64,000 bases of DNA from Flavobacterium notoginsengisoli (GCF_014207905.1 NZ_JACHLB010000007.1:1-64000); one strand, 5' to 3'; shown: positions 15,877 to 25,468, numbered from the stretch's first letter. Notes: generated from the letters alone by a model not told the origin. Numbers and translations: made by a program.

Positions 15877-18330
15877 ATGTCAAACCATAAAATACTTACT
15901 ATTGACAATCTGTCACTTCAAGAATTTGATTCAGAAGCAGAATTAATTCCATTATTAACCCCAGAAGACGAGGAGGAAATGAATAATGAGGAGCTTCCTG
16001 TCTCACTTCCTATTTTACCTTTAAGAAATACTGTTTTATTTCCAGGCGTTGTTATTCCAATTTCTGCTGGAAGAGATAAATCAATTAAGTTAATAAATGA
16101 TGCAAATGCTGGTGGAAAAATCATTGGTGTAGTTTCTCAAATTAATGAAGAAGACGAAGATCCGTCAAAAGATGACATACACAAAATTGGAACGGTTGCA
16201 CGTATTTTACGTGTTTTGAAAATGCCAGACGGAAACGTTACGGTTATTCTTCAAGGAAAAAAACGTTTTGAGATTGACGAAGTTGTTGCCGAAGAACCTT
16301 ACATGACAGCAACTATCAAAGAAGTTGCAGAAGAGCGTCCAGATGAAAATGATTCTGAATTTACAGCTATTTTAGATTCTGTAAAAGAATTGGCTATCCA
16401 GATTATTAAAGAAAGTCCAAATATCCCTTCTGAAGCTACATTTGCTATTAAAAATATCGAAAGTCAATCATTTTTAATCAATTTTGTTTCTTCTAATATG
16501 AATTTATCAGTAAAAGAAAAACAAGGTCTTTTATCGATAAATGGTTTAAAAGAACGTGCTTTGGAAACATTGCGTTATATGAATGTAGAACTTCAAAAAT
16601 TAGAATTGAAGAATGACATTCAGTCAAAAGTGCGTTTTGATTTAGATCAGCAGCAGCGAGAATATTTCCTTCACCAGCAAATGAAAACCATTCAAGAAGA
16701 ATTGGGAGGCGTTTCGCAAGAAGAAGAAATGGACGAAATGGGCATTAAAGCCAAAACCAAAAAGTGGGACGAAAAAACGCAGAAACATTTCGAAAAGGAA
16801 TTGTCTAAAATGCGTAGAATGAATCCGCAATCTCCTGATTTTGGAATCCAAAGAAACTATTTAGAGTTGTTTTTAGAATTGCCTTGGGGCGAATATTCTA
16901 AAGATAAATTTGATTTGAAACACGCACAGAAAGTTTTAGATAAAGATCACTTTGGACTAGAAGAAGTTAAGAAAAGAATGATTGAACATTTAGCAGTTTT
17001 AAAATTGCGAAATGATATGAAATCGCCAATTATATGTTTAACAGGGCCTCCGGGAGTTGGTAAAACTTCTATTGGTCGTTCTGTCGCAGAAGCTTTAGGA
17101 CGCGAATATGTACGTATTTCACTTGGTGGTTTACGTGATGAAGCAGAAATCCGCGGACATAGAAAAACTTATATTGGGGCAATGCCAGGAAGAATTATTC
17201 AAAGTTTGAAAAAAGCGGGAACATCAAATCCAGTATTTATTTTAGACGAGATTGATAAATTGTCAAGCGGAAACAGCGGTGATCCATCTTCAGCTTTATT
17301 GGAGGTTTTAGATCCAGAGCAAAACAATGCTTTCTATGATAATTTCCTTGAAATGGGATATGATTTATCTAAAGTAATGTTTATTGCGACTTCAAACAAT
17401 ATGGCTGCTATTCAGCCTGCTTTGCGCGATAGAATGGAAGTTATCAAAATGTCTGGTTACACAATTGAAGAAAAAGTAGAAATTGCTAAAAGACACTTGT
17501 TTCCAAAGCAATTAGAAGCGCATGGTTTAACTTCAAAAGATTTGACTATTGGTAAAAAACAATTAGAAAAAATTGTTGAAGGTTATACAAGAGAATCAGG
17601 AGTTCGTAATTTAGAAACTAAAATTGCTCAGGTAATCAGAAATGCTGCAAAATCTGTTGCGATGGAAGAGGAATACAATAAAAAAGTTACTGACGAAGAC
17701 ATTGTTGCGATTTTAGGAGTTCCGAGATTAGAGCGAGATAAATATGAAAACAATGATGTTGCCGGAGTAGTTACAGGTTTAGCTTGGACTAGCGTTGGTG
17801 GTGATATTTTGTTTATCGAATCTTTAATTTCTGAAGGAAAAGGAGCCTTAACTATTACAGGTAATCTAGGAACCGTAATGAAAGAATCGGCTACAATTGC
17901 TTTAGAATACATTAAAGCAAATGCTAAGAAATTAGGTTTAAAAACGGAGATTTTTCAAAAATATAATATTCATTTACACGTTCCAGAAGGTGCAACTCCA
18001 AAAGATGGGCCAAGTGCTGGTATTGCAATGTTAACATCTTTGGTTTCGCTTTTAACTCAAAAGAAAGTGAAGAAAAGTATAGCTATGACTGGAGAGATTA
18101 CGCTTCGTGGAAAAGTATTGCCAGTTGGAGGAATTAAAGAAAAAATCTTAGCTGCAAAAAGAGCGAATATTAAAGAAATCATCTTATGTCATGAAAACAA
18201 AAGCGATATTGATGAAATAAAAGCAGAATATCTAGAAGGTTTAACTTTTCACTATGTGAAAGAAATGAGTGAAGTTCTCGCTTTAGCCTTAACAGATCAA
18301 AATGTAAAGAACGCTAAAGAACTTAAATAA
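15877..18330 (+). CDS. lon: Endopeptidase La (Lon protease)
   Basis: This 817-aa protein is an ATP-dependent serine protease that removes damaged and regulatory proteins in the cytoplasm. The N-terminal LON substrate-binding domain (about residues 40-240) is followed by a helical part, the AAA+ module with Walker A GPPGVGKT at 390-397 and Walker B VFILDEID, and the C-terminal protease domain. The catalytic dyad is Ser713 (PKDGPSAG) and Lys754 (GGIKEK). Length matches LonA. A strong terminator follows at 18355. Confidence 0.97.
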   Translation: MSNHKILTIDNLSLQEFDSEAELIPLLTPEDEEEMNNEELPVSLPILPLRNTVLFPGVVIPISAGRDKSIKLINDANAGGKIIGVVSQINEEDEDPSKDDIHKIGTVARILRVLKMPDGNVTVILQGKKRFEIDEVVAEEPYMTATIKEVAEERPDENDSEFTAILDSVKELAIQIIKESPNIPSEATFAIKNIESQSFLINFVSSNMNLSVKEKQGLLSINGLKERALETLRYMNVELQKLELKNDIQSKVRFDLDQQQREYFLHQQMKTIQEELGGVSQEEEMDEMGIKAKTKKWDEKTQKHFEKELSKMRRMNPQSPDFGIQRNYLELFLELPWGEYSKDKFDLKHAQKVLDKDHFGLEEVKKRMIEHLAVLKLRNDMKSPIICLTGPPGVGKTSIGRSVAEALGREYVRISLGGLRDEAEIRGHRKTYIGAMPGRIIQSLKKAGTSNPVFILDEIDKLSSGNSGDPSSALLEVLDPEQNNAFYDNFLEMGYDLSKVMFIATSNNMAAIQPALRDRMEVIKMSGYTIEEKVEIAKRHLFPKQLEAHGLTSKDLTIGKKQLEKIVEGYTRESGVRNLETKIAQVIRNAAKSVAMEEEYNKKVTDEDIVAILGVPRLERDKYENNDVAGVVTGLAWTSVGGDILFIESLISEGKGALTITGNLGTVMKESATIALEYIKANAKKLGLKTEIFQKYNIHLHVPEGATPKDGPSAGIAMLTSLVSLLTQKKVKKSIAMTGEITLRGKVLPVGGIKEKILAAKRANIKEIILCHENKSDIDEIKAEYLEGLTFHYVKEMSEVLALALTDQNVKNAKELK

Positions 18331-18354
18331 GTTCTGTGATTTATAAAATATTTG

Positions 18355-18397
18355 AAATCCAAATTCCAAATAAAATTGGAATTTGGATTTTTTTTGT
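18355..18397 (+). terminator. Intrinsic terminator after lon
   Basis: A perfect 15-bp stem (18355-18369 with 18376-18390) and a T run lie 25 bases after the lon stop codon. Confidence 0.93.
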
Positions 18398-18460
18398 TGT
18401 TTAGTAAAGATTTTTTATTTAATAATTTCTTTGTTCATTTGATTTCATTTACTTATAAAA

Positions 18461-18492
18461 TTTAATTTTTAAGTTATATAATTTTATATTTG
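18461..18492 (+). promoter_or_regulatory. Putative promoter of porQ
   Basis: TATATTTG at 18485-18492 matches the Bacteroidetes -7 box TANNTTTG; TTTA at 18461-18464 lies 20 bases upstream as a weak -33 box. It lies between the lon terminator and the porQ start. A small hairpin (GCGTT...AACGC, about 18497-18519) follows in the leader. Confidence 0.45.
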
Positions 18493-18530
18493 TAGTTGCG
18501 TTATTCCCATATAGGAACGCCAAAACCAAA

Positions 18531-19550
18531 ATGCCAAAACAAGTTGTATTATTTTTTATGGTTTTAATTTGTTCGGTTTCTTTCGGACAAGTTGGAGGGC
18601 GCTACACCTATCAGTTTTTAAACTTGACTACTTCACCCAGACAAGCGGCGTTAGGAGGAGATATTGTTACGATATATGATGAAGATGTTAATCAAGCCAT
18701 GTCTAATCCGGCACTTATTAATCCAGATATGGATAATCATCTGGCATTAAATTATGGCAGTTATTACGGAGAAGCTTCGTACGGAACGGCTTCATACGCT
18801 TATACATACGATAGACACATTCAAACCTTTTATGCTGGTATCAGTTACGTAAATTACGGTTCGTTTGAAGGTTATGATGAAAATGGGCAATCAACTTCTA
18901 ATTTTACAGGAAGCGAAGGTGCATTAACCTTAGGATATGCGTACAACGTTCCTTATACAAATTTATATGTCGGTGCAAATGCTAAATTAATAACTTCTTC
19001 TTTAGAAAATTACAATTCAATAGGAGGTGCTGTAGATTTAGGTCTTCTGTATTTAGTTGAAGAAAATAAGTTGAATTTTGGTCTTGTATTTCGAAATATT
19101 GGAACACAGTTTACAACCTATTCAGGTATTAAAGAGAATTTGCCATTTGAGATTGTGGCAGGTATTTCGCAAGAATTAGAGCACGTTCCGATTCGTTGGC
19201 ATCTTTCGCTAGAAAATCTTCAACAGTGGAATATTTCTTTTTCAAATCCAAATCGTGGTGAAACCAATATCGATGGATCGACAAATCCTGAAAAAGTTTC
19301 ATTTTTCAATAATGCTTTGCGACACGTAGCTTTTGGTGTAGAGATTTTTCCTCAGAGAGCTTTTAATTTTCGAGTAGGCTATAATTTTAGAAGAGGAGAA
19401 GAATTGAGAGTTGAAGAACAACGTAATTTTTCAGGAGTTTCTTTAGGTTTTGGTTTGAAAATAAATAAATTAAAATTCAATTATTCTTATTCTAGATATA
19501 CGTTGGCGGCAAATACAAGTCTTTTTGGTTTAATTTTAAACTTTCAATAG
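18531..19550 (+). CDS. porQ: Type IX secretion system protein PorQ
   Basis: This 339-aa outer-membrane beta-barrel protein has a signal peptide (about residues 1-19) followed by YQFLNLTTSPRQAALGGD, the start typical of the PorV/PorQ group. The body has alternating beta strands and ends in a barrel-like strand pattern with a terminal aromatic-containing segment (LFGLILNFQ). PorQ belongs to the Bacteroidetes type IX secretion machinery and is related to the FadL-like protein PorV. The neighbouring cmk gene fits what I recall of porQ surroundings in flavobacteria, which supports the call but is not proof. Confidence 0.85.
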   Translation: MPKQVVLFFMVLICSVSFGQVGGRYTYQFLNLTTSPRQAALGGDIVTIYDEDVNQAMSNPALINPDMDNHLALNYGSYYGEASYGTASYAYTYDRHIQTFYAGISYVNYGSFEGYDENGQSTSNFTGSEGALTLGYAYNVPYTNLYVGANAKLITSSLENYNSIGGAVDLGLLYLVEENKLNFGLVFRNIGTQFTTYSGIKENLPFEIVAGISQELEHVPIRWHLSLENLQQWNISFSNPNRGETNIDGSTNPEKVSFFNNALRHVAFGVEIFPQRAFNFRVGYNFRRGEELRVEEQRNFSGVSLGFGLKINKLKFNYSYSRYTLAANTSLFGLILNFQ

Positions 19551-19608
19551 AAGCAGAAAAGGTCTTTTTTCGATTCGAATTTGTTAGCTATTTCTCAATT
19601 CAATAATA

Positions 19609-20220
19609 ATGAAGAAAATACTTCTAATAGGTCTTTTACTTGCGGCAGTTTTTACTGTTTATTTTTTTGTATCTGATAAAAAGAATATTATTTCTTCTTC
19701 AGAATCTGAGATAGACAAACGAATGGAATATCAAGTAGCTCAAATCAAAGAATTTCTGAGAAACAATTCAAAATATAATAAAAAAGTGGCTTTTCTTATC
19801 GATATGAAAGTGCCTTCAGGAAAAAATAGATTTTTTGTTTACGATTTAAAAGAAAATAAAATTATTGACAAAGGTCTAGTTGCTCATGGTTCTGGTTCTG
19901 AAACGGGGATAAAAGGAAAACTGAAATTTAGTAATGTTCCAAATTCATTAAGTACTTCATTAGGTAAATATTATATTGGAAATCATTATAACGGAAAGTT
20001 TGGAAAAGCTTATAAGTTGTATGGTTTAGATGCTACAAACAGCAATGCTTTTAAAAGAGATATCGTTTTTCATTACTATTATGATGTTCCATATAAAGAG
20101 AAAGATGGTTACATTTGCAACAGTTATGGCTGTCCGATGGTAAATAAAAAATATTTCCAAAGAATGGCTGAAATAATTGATAGCTCTGAATCGGATATTT
20201 TGTTAAATATCTATTATTAG
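19609..20220 (+). CDS. Murein L,D-transpeptidase-like (YkuD_2) protein
   Basis: This 203-aa protein has an N-terminal hydrophobic segment (residues 3-21), a signal or membrane anchor. The body carries FVYDLKENKIIDKGLVAHG, a SLGKYYIG segment, His155 in DIVFHYYY and Cys175 in SYGCPMV. This His and SxGC pattern matches the YkuD_2 family of L,D-transpeptidase catalytic-domain proteins, which remodel peptidoglycan cross-links in the periplasm. The activity of this branch is largely inferred. It lies between porQ and cmk on the same strand. Confidence 0.85.
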   Translation: MKKILLIGLLLAAVFTVYFFVSDKKNIISSSESEIDKRMEYQVAQIKEFLRNNSKYNKKVAFLIDMKVPSGKNRFFVYDLKENKIIDKGLVAHGSGSETGIKGKLKFSNVPNSLSTSLGKYYIGNHYNGKFGKAYKLYGLDATNSNAFKRDIVFHYYYDVPYKEKDGYICNSYGCPMVNKKYFQRMAEIIDSSESDILLNIYY

Positions 20221-20262
20221 AATTCTACAGCTTTAAATAAAATTAAATTTAAAAGAATAAAA

Positions 20263-20955
20263 TTGAGAAAAATTACCATTGCAATCGACGGATTTTCATC
20301 TACAGGAAAAAGCACTTTAGCTAAGCAATTAGCAAAAGAACTTGAATATGTTTATGTGGACACAGGAGCGATGTATCGTGCAGTAGCTTATTTTGCTATG
20401 AAGCACAATTTAATAAGTGCTGAATTTTTTAAAAAAGAAGCTCTGATTGAGGCATTATCTGATATTAAGCTTGAATTTAGATTTAATACAGATTTAGGTT
20501 TTGCTGAAATGTTTTTGAATGGTGAAAATGTTGAGAAAGAAATTAGAACGATTGAAGTTTCTAATTTTGTTAGCAAAGTTGCAGCTGTTTCAGAGGTTCG
20601 CGCTAAATTGGTAGAGCAACAGCAAGAAATGGGAACCAATAAAGCAATTGTAATGGACGGAAGAGATATTGGAACCGTAGTTTTTCCTAATGCAGAGCTA
20701 AAGATTTTTATGACGGCAAGTGCTGAAACCCGTGCACAAAGACGTTTTGATGAGTTACAACAAAAAGGTGATAATGTCACTTATGAAGAAGTTTTGAAAA
20801 ATGTAGTTGATCGTGATTACATGGATACTCATCGTGCAGATTCGCCTTTAGTAATTGCAGATGATGCCATTGAGATAGACAATTCTTACTTAAATAAAGA
20901 GGAACAATTTGCTGCTGTTTTGGAATTGGTGAATGATGTTGTTAAATTGGATTAA
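20263..20955 (+). CDS. cmk: Cytidylate kinase
   Basis: This 230-aa enzyme phosphorylates CMP and dCMP with ATP in nucleotide metabolism. The P-loop is GFSSTGKS (residues 10-17), followed by YVDTGAMYRAVA for CMP binding, the MDGRDIGTVVFP motif and the LID-like RRFDELQ region. Length is typical. The start is a TTG codon at 20263; no in-frame ATG gives the conserved N-terminus, so this is a non-ATG start. It follows the YkuD_2 gene by 42 bases. Confidence 0.95.
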   Translation: MRKITIAIDGFSSTGKSTLAKQLAKELEYVYVDTGAMYRAVAYFAMKHNLISAEFFKKEALIEALSDIKLEFRFNTDLGFAEMFLNGENVEKEIRTIEVSNFVSKVAAVSEVRAKLVEQQQEMGTNKAIVMDGRDIGTVVFPNAELKIFMTASAETRAQRRFDELQQKGDNVTYEEVLKNVVDRDYMDTHRADSPLVIADDAIEIDNSYLNKEEQFAAVLELVNDVVKLD

Positions 20956-21024
20956 TTCTTTGTAGATATTATTTTTAATGCTAGTTTTACGACTTCATTT
21001 TTATTAAAAAGACAAAATCATTTT

Positions 21025-22401
21025 ATGGGGATTAAAAACAGATTGATCTTAATGAGCTTTCTTCAATTTTTTGTTTGGGGGGCTTGGCTTATAACAATTG
21101 GAAATTATTGGTTTGGCACCAAGAATTGGGAAGGTACTCAATTCGGACTTGTTTTTGGAACCATGGGGATTGCTTCTCTTTTTATGCCTACACTTACTGG
21201 TATAATCGCTGACAGGTGGGTGAATGCTGAAAAACTTTATGGAATTCTTCATATCTTATATGCGGCAGTTTTGTTCGGAATTGCGCAAGTTACCACTCCT
21301 GATACTTTCATTATTGTAATGCTTTTGGCAATGTGCTGTTACATGCCTACAATTGCCTTAAGTAATTCTATATCATACACTTCATTAAAATTGAACAATA
21401 AAAATATAGTAAAAGATTTTCCGCCAATTCGTGTTTGGGGAACAATTGGTTTTATTGTAGCGATGTGGATTACAAATTTAAGTGGAAGTAAAGCAACAGA
21501 ATATCAATTTTATATTGCAGGAATTGGAGCCTTAATTTTAGGTATTTATGCTTTTACATTGCCAAAATGTGAACCGCAGCGGTTAATAAAAGAGAATGCA
21601 ACTTGGATTGAAACTTTTGGTTTAGAGTCTTTTAAATTGTTTGCAAATTATAAAATGGCTTTGTTTTTTGTTTTCTCTATGTTTTTAGGAGGAGCGCTTC
21701 AATTGACAAACGCTTATGGCGATGTGTTTTTAGATGAATTTAAACACTTTCCAAAATATGCAGATTCGTTTGTAATTAAATATTCTACTATTATAATGTC
21801 GATTTCTCAAGTTTCGGAGACATTATTTATTCTTGCGATTCCATTTTTCTTAAGACGTTTTGGTATTAAACAAGTTATGCTAATTAGTATGTTGGCTTGG
21901 GTTTTACGTTTCGGATTATTTGCATTCGGAGATCCTGTTGGTGGTTTATGGATGATTATCCTTTCTTGTATCGTGTACGGAATGGCATTTGATTTCTTTA
22001 ATATTTCAGGATCATTATTCGTAGAAAGTAATACAGATTCTAAAATTCGTTCATCGGCGCAAGGTTTGTTTATGATGATGACGAATGGAGTAGGAGCGGT
22101 TTTAGGAAGTTTAACTTCTGGTTGGGCAATTGATCGTTTCTTTACAAAATCGTTTGCTAATACAACAGAATTAGCTGGATTTTTACAAACAGATGCTACT
22201 AATGAAAAAATGGTAGAATTTGTAAAAGGACAGGGGAATTCGATTTCTGTGGATGGAATTTTTGCAAATCCAGTTTTAATGAAAGATTGGCATACAATAT
22301 GGTTATCGTTTGCAGCTTATGCTTTGGTTATTGCGATTGCTTTTGCTGTTTTATTTAAACACAAACATGATCCGAAGGAAATTGAGAATTTGAGTCATTA
22401 A
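21025..22401 (+). CDS. Nucleoside permease, NupG-type MFS
   Basis: This 458-aa membrane protein has about 12 helices. It opens with LMSFLQFFVWGAWLITIGNYW and has SLFMPTLTGIIADRW between early helices, as in the nucleoside:H+ symporter family (NupG/XapB). It would import nucleosides, which fits its place after cytidylate kinase, although a terminator or promoter between them is not clear. The large loop around residues 380-430 is longer than in E. coli NupG, as I recall for Bacteroidetes members. Confidence 0.85.
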   Translation: MGIKNRLILMSFLQFFVWGAWLITIGNYWFGTKNWEGTQFGLVFGTMGIASLFMPTLTGIIADRWVNAEKLYGILHILYAAVLFGIAQVTTPDTFIIVMLLAMCCYMPTIALSNSISYTSLKLNNKNIVKDFPPIRVWGTIGFIVAMWITNLSGSKATEYQFYIAGIGALILGIYAFTLPKCEPQRLIKENATWIETFGLESFKLFANYKMALFFVFSMFLGGALQLTNAYGDVFLDEFKHFPKYADSFVIKYSTIIMSISQVSETLFILAIPFFLRRFGIKQVMLISMLAWVLRFGLFAFGDPVGGLWMIILSCIVYGMAFDFFNISGSLFVESNTDSKIRSSAQGLFMMMTNGVGAVLGSLTSGWAIDRFFTKSFANTTELAGFLQTDATNEKMVEFVKGQGNSISVDGIFANPVLMKDWHTIWLSFAAYALVIAIAFAVLFKHKHDPKEIENLSH

Positions 22402-22422
22402 ATAATTCTTTTAAAATATTTG

Positions 22423-22458
22423 AATCCTATTTTCAGTTTGGAAATAGGATTTTTTTTA
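22423..22458 (+). terminator. Intrinsic terminator after the nucleoside permease
   Basis: AATCCTATTT at 22423-22432 pairs with AAATAGGATT at 22442-22451, followed by eight T. Confidence 0.9.
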
Positions 22459-22497
22459 TCTGTGAATTTTTGAATATTTTAGTATTTTAATTTAAAT

Positions 22498-23241
22498 ATG
22501 ATAAACGAAAAAAGTAATCTGCCTCCATTCGAATCAGTTGAATCAAAGTCTTCAAAAATCTATAATTATGGTTATGGAATTTTGATTGGATTTACATTCA
22601 TTTTTATAGTTCTTATTTTATTTGCACTTCCTTTTTTAGTTGGTTTTGACAAGAATGTTTTGATCATTAGTTTTCTTTTGTTTCTCACAATTGTATTAAT
22701 TGTATTATATCTTAAAAAAACAATGAAGCATACTACTACGATAATTGATAATTTAGGCATTCATTATATAAATAGGTTTAATAATAAAGTAATACAAGTT
22801 ATACTTTGGGATAATTTTCAAAAAGTTGAAGATTTTAAAGGAGAAATAGTCGGAGTAAGTTCTTCTTCTGACGCAGATCTTTTAAAATGTGATGTTTTCT
22901 CTAAAATGATTGGAAGGGGAAAGTATAGTCATCAAGCATTTTTCTGGTTTATTCTAGACAATAATAAAGTGGAAGCTCATAAAGAGACATTTTCAGGAAA
23001 TCATATTTTCAGTATGATTTATTCTAATAAGTTAGAATTAGTTAGAGGATTATTATTGGGTTTGGCGCATTTTAGACCTGATTTAAAAATTCATTCTAAA
23101 GCTTTTAGTTTGTATTATATTAATCCTGATAATTTTGAGGTGGATTATGAAAAACGAAGAGAAGATTTAAACTCTGCTACTTTCATAATGATACTTGTTG
23201 TTATTGTTGTCGTTTTTGTGATGCTATTTGTTTTCTTCTAG
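22498..23241 (+). CDS. Membrane protein of unknown function
   Basis: This 247-aa protein is not recognised. It has two N-terminal transmembrane helices (about residues 26-50 and 54-71), a soluble middle part of about 150 residues with beta-strand character (HYINRFNNKVIQVILWDNF), and a strongly hydrophobic C-terminal helix (about 228-247). The arrangement resembles membrane proteins with a bacterial PH-like domain, but this is only a topology resemblance. It stands alone between a terminator and a structured repeat upstream of rpsA. Confidence 0.6.
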   Translation: MINEKSNLPPFESVESKSSKIYNYGYGILIGFTFIFIVLILFALPFLVGFDKNVLIISFLLFLTIVLIVLYLKKTMKHTTTIIDNLGIHYINRFNNKVIQVILWDNFQKVEDFKGEIVGVSSSSDADLLKCDVFSKMIGRGKYSHQAFFWFILDNNKVEAHKETFSGNHIFSMIYSNKLELVRGLLLGLAHFRPDLKIHSKAFSLYYINPDNFEVDYEKRREDLNSATFIMILVVIVVVFVMLFVFF

Positions 23242-23288
23242 AAGATTTTTTTCGCTTCAGGATTTCTTATGAAAACTAAACTTCTAAA

Positions 23289-23362
23289 CTAGCCCCGATA
23301 GAAGTGGAAATCCTTTTATGCCGGGGTTCGGCATAAAAGATTGCAACGAATAGCGGGACTAA
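23289..23362 (+). ncRNA. Flavo-1-like structured repeat element, copy 1
   Basis: The segment reads TAGCCCCGATAGAAGTGG, then an inner hairpin of about 13 bp (ATCCTTTTATGCC with GGCATAAAAGATT, one bulge), then GAATAGCGGGACTA. CCCG pairs with CGGG and TAG with CTA as an outer stem. A second copy with the same conserved edges but a different hairpin lies inverted at 41269-41352. The pattern agrees with my memory of the flavobacterial Flavo-1 RNA motif, but that identity is not checked. It lies in the 335-base gap before rpsA. Confidence 0.6.
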
Positions 23363-23426
23363 ACGTCTTGAAAAACCTAAAATCTCCTGCTTCTTAATAA
23401 TCAACTGATAATCAATCTTAAAATAT

Positions 23427-23457
23427 TTTGTAAATCCAAATATTTGTAGTAATTTTG
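23427..23457 (+). promoter_or_regulatory. Promoter of rpsA (TTTG-N19-TAATTTTG)
   Basis: TTTG at 23427-23430 and TAATTTTG at 23450-23457 with exactly 19 bases between them match the Bacteroidetes housekeeping promoter consensus. Transcription would start near 23463, leaving a leader of about 110 bases before the rpsA ATG. In that leader TTCTGTATTTTCT (23514 on) can pair with AGAAAAACAGAA (to about 23556), a possible control hairpin. Confidence 0.75.
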
Positions 23458-23576
23458 CAGACCTTTTGGCAGAGAAGAGTTTCCTTTAGGTATCAACCAT
23501 TTATGTAAAACAACTTCTGTATTTTCTATCGCATAGAGAAACTCGAGAAAAACAGAATACAAATTTTTTTATCAGC

Positions 23577-25352
23577 ATGTCTGAACAAACAAAATCACAA
23601 GAAGAGTTTTTAGCAAATTTTAACTGGCACAATTTCCAAGAAGGAATCGATGCAGTAGATGAGAAAAACTTGCAAGAGTTTGAGGAACTAGTATCAAAAA
23701 CTTTCATCGCTACAGATCAAGAAGAAGTAGTTGAAGGAGTTGTTGTTAGAATTACAGATAGAGACGTTATCGTTGATATCAATGCTAAATCTGAAGGTGT
23801 TATTTCTTTAAACGAATTTCGTTACAACCCAAATTTAAAAGTAGGTGACAAAGTAGAAGTATTAATCGACATCCGTGAGGATAAAACAGGTCAATTAGTA
23901 TTATCTCACAGAAAAGCACGTACTATCAAATCTTGGGATAGAGTTATTGCAGCAAATGAAACTGGAGAAATCGTTAACGGTTTTGTTAAATGCAGAACTA
24001 AAGGAGGTATGATTGTTGACGTATTCGGAATCGAAGCGTTCTTACCTGGATCTCAAATTGACGTTAAGCCAATTAGAGACTACGATGTATATGTAAACAA
24101 AATGATGGAATTCAAAGTGGTAAAAATCAACCACGAATTCAAAAACGTAGTTGTATCTCATAAAGCTCTTATCGAGGCTGATATTGAAGTACAGAAAAAA
24201 GAGATCATCGGTCAATTACAAAAAGGACAAGTATTAGAAGGTGTTGTTAAAAACATTACTTCTTATGGTGTGTTCATTGACTTAGGTGGTGTTGACGGAT
24301 TAATTCACATTACTGACCTTTCTTGGAGCAGAATCAACCACCCAAGTGAAGTTCTTGAATTAGACCAAAAATTAAACGTTGTAATCCTTGATTTCGATGA
24401 TGAGAAAACAAGAATTCAATTAGGATTGAAACAATTAAACGCTCACCCATGGGATGCTTTAGATGCTAACTTAACTGTTGGTGATAAAGTTAAAGGTAAA
24501 GTAGTTGTAATCGCTGATTACGGTGCATTTATCGAAGTTGCTGAAGGTGTTGAAGGTTTAATCCACGTTTCTGAAATGTCATGGTCAACTCACTTACGTT
24601 CTGCTCAGGACTTCGTGAAAGTTGGAGATGTTGTTGAAGCAGTTATCTTAACTCTTGACAGAGATGATCGTAAGATGTCATTAGGTATCAAACAATTAAC
24701 TCAAGATCCATGGACTGACATTACTTCTAAATACCCAGTAGGTTCTAAACATACAGGTATCGTTAGAAACTTTACAAACTTTGGTATTTTCGTAGAATTA
24801 GAAGAAGGAATTGATGGATTAATTTACATCTCTGACTTATCTTGGACTAAGAAAATTAAACACCCATCTGAGTTTGTAAACGTTGGTGAAAAACTTGATG
24901 TTGTAGTATTAGAATTAGATGTTGAAGGACGTAAATTATCTTTAGGTCACAAACAAACTACTGCTAATCCTTGGGATCAATACGAAGATTCTTTCGCTGT
25001 AGGAACTATCCACAACGGTGAGATTTCTGAAATCGTTGACAAAGGAGCTACTGTAGAATTTGGAGATGATATCGTTGCTTTCATTCCTACTCGTCACCTT
25101 GAAAAAGAAGACGGAAAGAAATTGAAAAAAGGTGATACAGCTGATTTCAAAGTAATCGAGTTCAACAAAGAATTCAAAAGAGTAGTTGCTTCTCACACTG
25201 CTATCTTCAGAGAAGAAGAAGAGAAGAACGTAAAAGCTGCTGCTGAAACTACAACTGCTGCATCTACTAACGCACCAGCTGCGACTTTAGGTGACAACAA
25301 TGATGTATTAGCTGCTCTTAAAGCTAAAATGGAAAAAACTGAGAAAAAATAA
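23577..25352 (+). CDS. rpsA: 30S ribosomal protein S1
   Basis: This 591-aa protein has six S1 RNA-binding domains, at about residues 50-116, 133-199, 219-289, 304-374, 389-461 and 476-546. The central ones carry the classic GVFIDLGGVDGLIH or GAFIEV-type motif. S1 helps mRNA bind to the ribosome; in Bacteroidetes, where Shine-Dalgarno sites are rare, it is thought to be especially important. The C-terminal tail is rich in Ala and Thr and ends with a charged ALKAKMEKTEKK. Codon use is more biased (many AAC, ATC, GTA) than in its neighbours, as expected for high expression. Confidence 0.97.
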   Translation: MSEQTKSQEEFLANFNWHNFQEGIDAVDEKNLQEFEELVSKTFIATDQEEVVEGVVVRITDRDVIVDINAKSEGVISLNEFRYNPNLKVGDKVEVLIDIREDKTGQLVLSHRKARTIKSWDRVIAANETGEIVNGFVKCRTKGGMIVDVFGIEAFLPGSQIDVKPIRDYDVYVNKMMEFKVVKINHEFKNVVVSHKALIEADIEVQKKEIIGQLQKGQVLEGVVKNITSYGVFIDLGGVDGLIHITDLSWSRINHPSEVLELDQKLNVVILDFDDEKTRIQLGLKQLNAHPWDALDANLTVGDKVKGKVVVIADYGAFIEVAEGVEGLIHVSEMSWSTHLRSAQDFVKVGDVVEAVILTLDRDDRKMSLGIKQLTQDPWTDITSKYPVGSKHTGIVRNFTNFGIFVELEEGIDGLIYISDLSWTKKIKHPSEFVNVGEKLDVVVLELDVEGRKLSLGHKQTTANPWDQYEDSFAVGTIHNGEISEIVDKGATVEFGDDIVAFIPTRHLEKEDGKKLKKGDTADFKVIEFNKEFKRVVASHTAIFREEEEKNVKAAAETTTAASTNAPAATLGDNNDVLAALKAKMEKTEKK

Positions 25353-25374
25353 TTCTTAGCTTTTTTATAAATAG

Positions 25375-25403
25375 AAAGTCCCACAGAAATGTGGGACTTT
25401 TTT
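25375..25403 (+). terminator. Intrinsic terminator after rpsA
   Basis: AAAGTCCCACA at 25375-25385 pairs with TGTGGGACTTT at 25390-25400 around a GAAA tetraloop, then T. Confidence 0.94.
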
Positions 25404-25468
25404 ATGTTTTTTTGTTTCAGGTTTTTCTTTGTTTCACGTTTGTGAGCTAAATGAATTCTGAAAATTGT

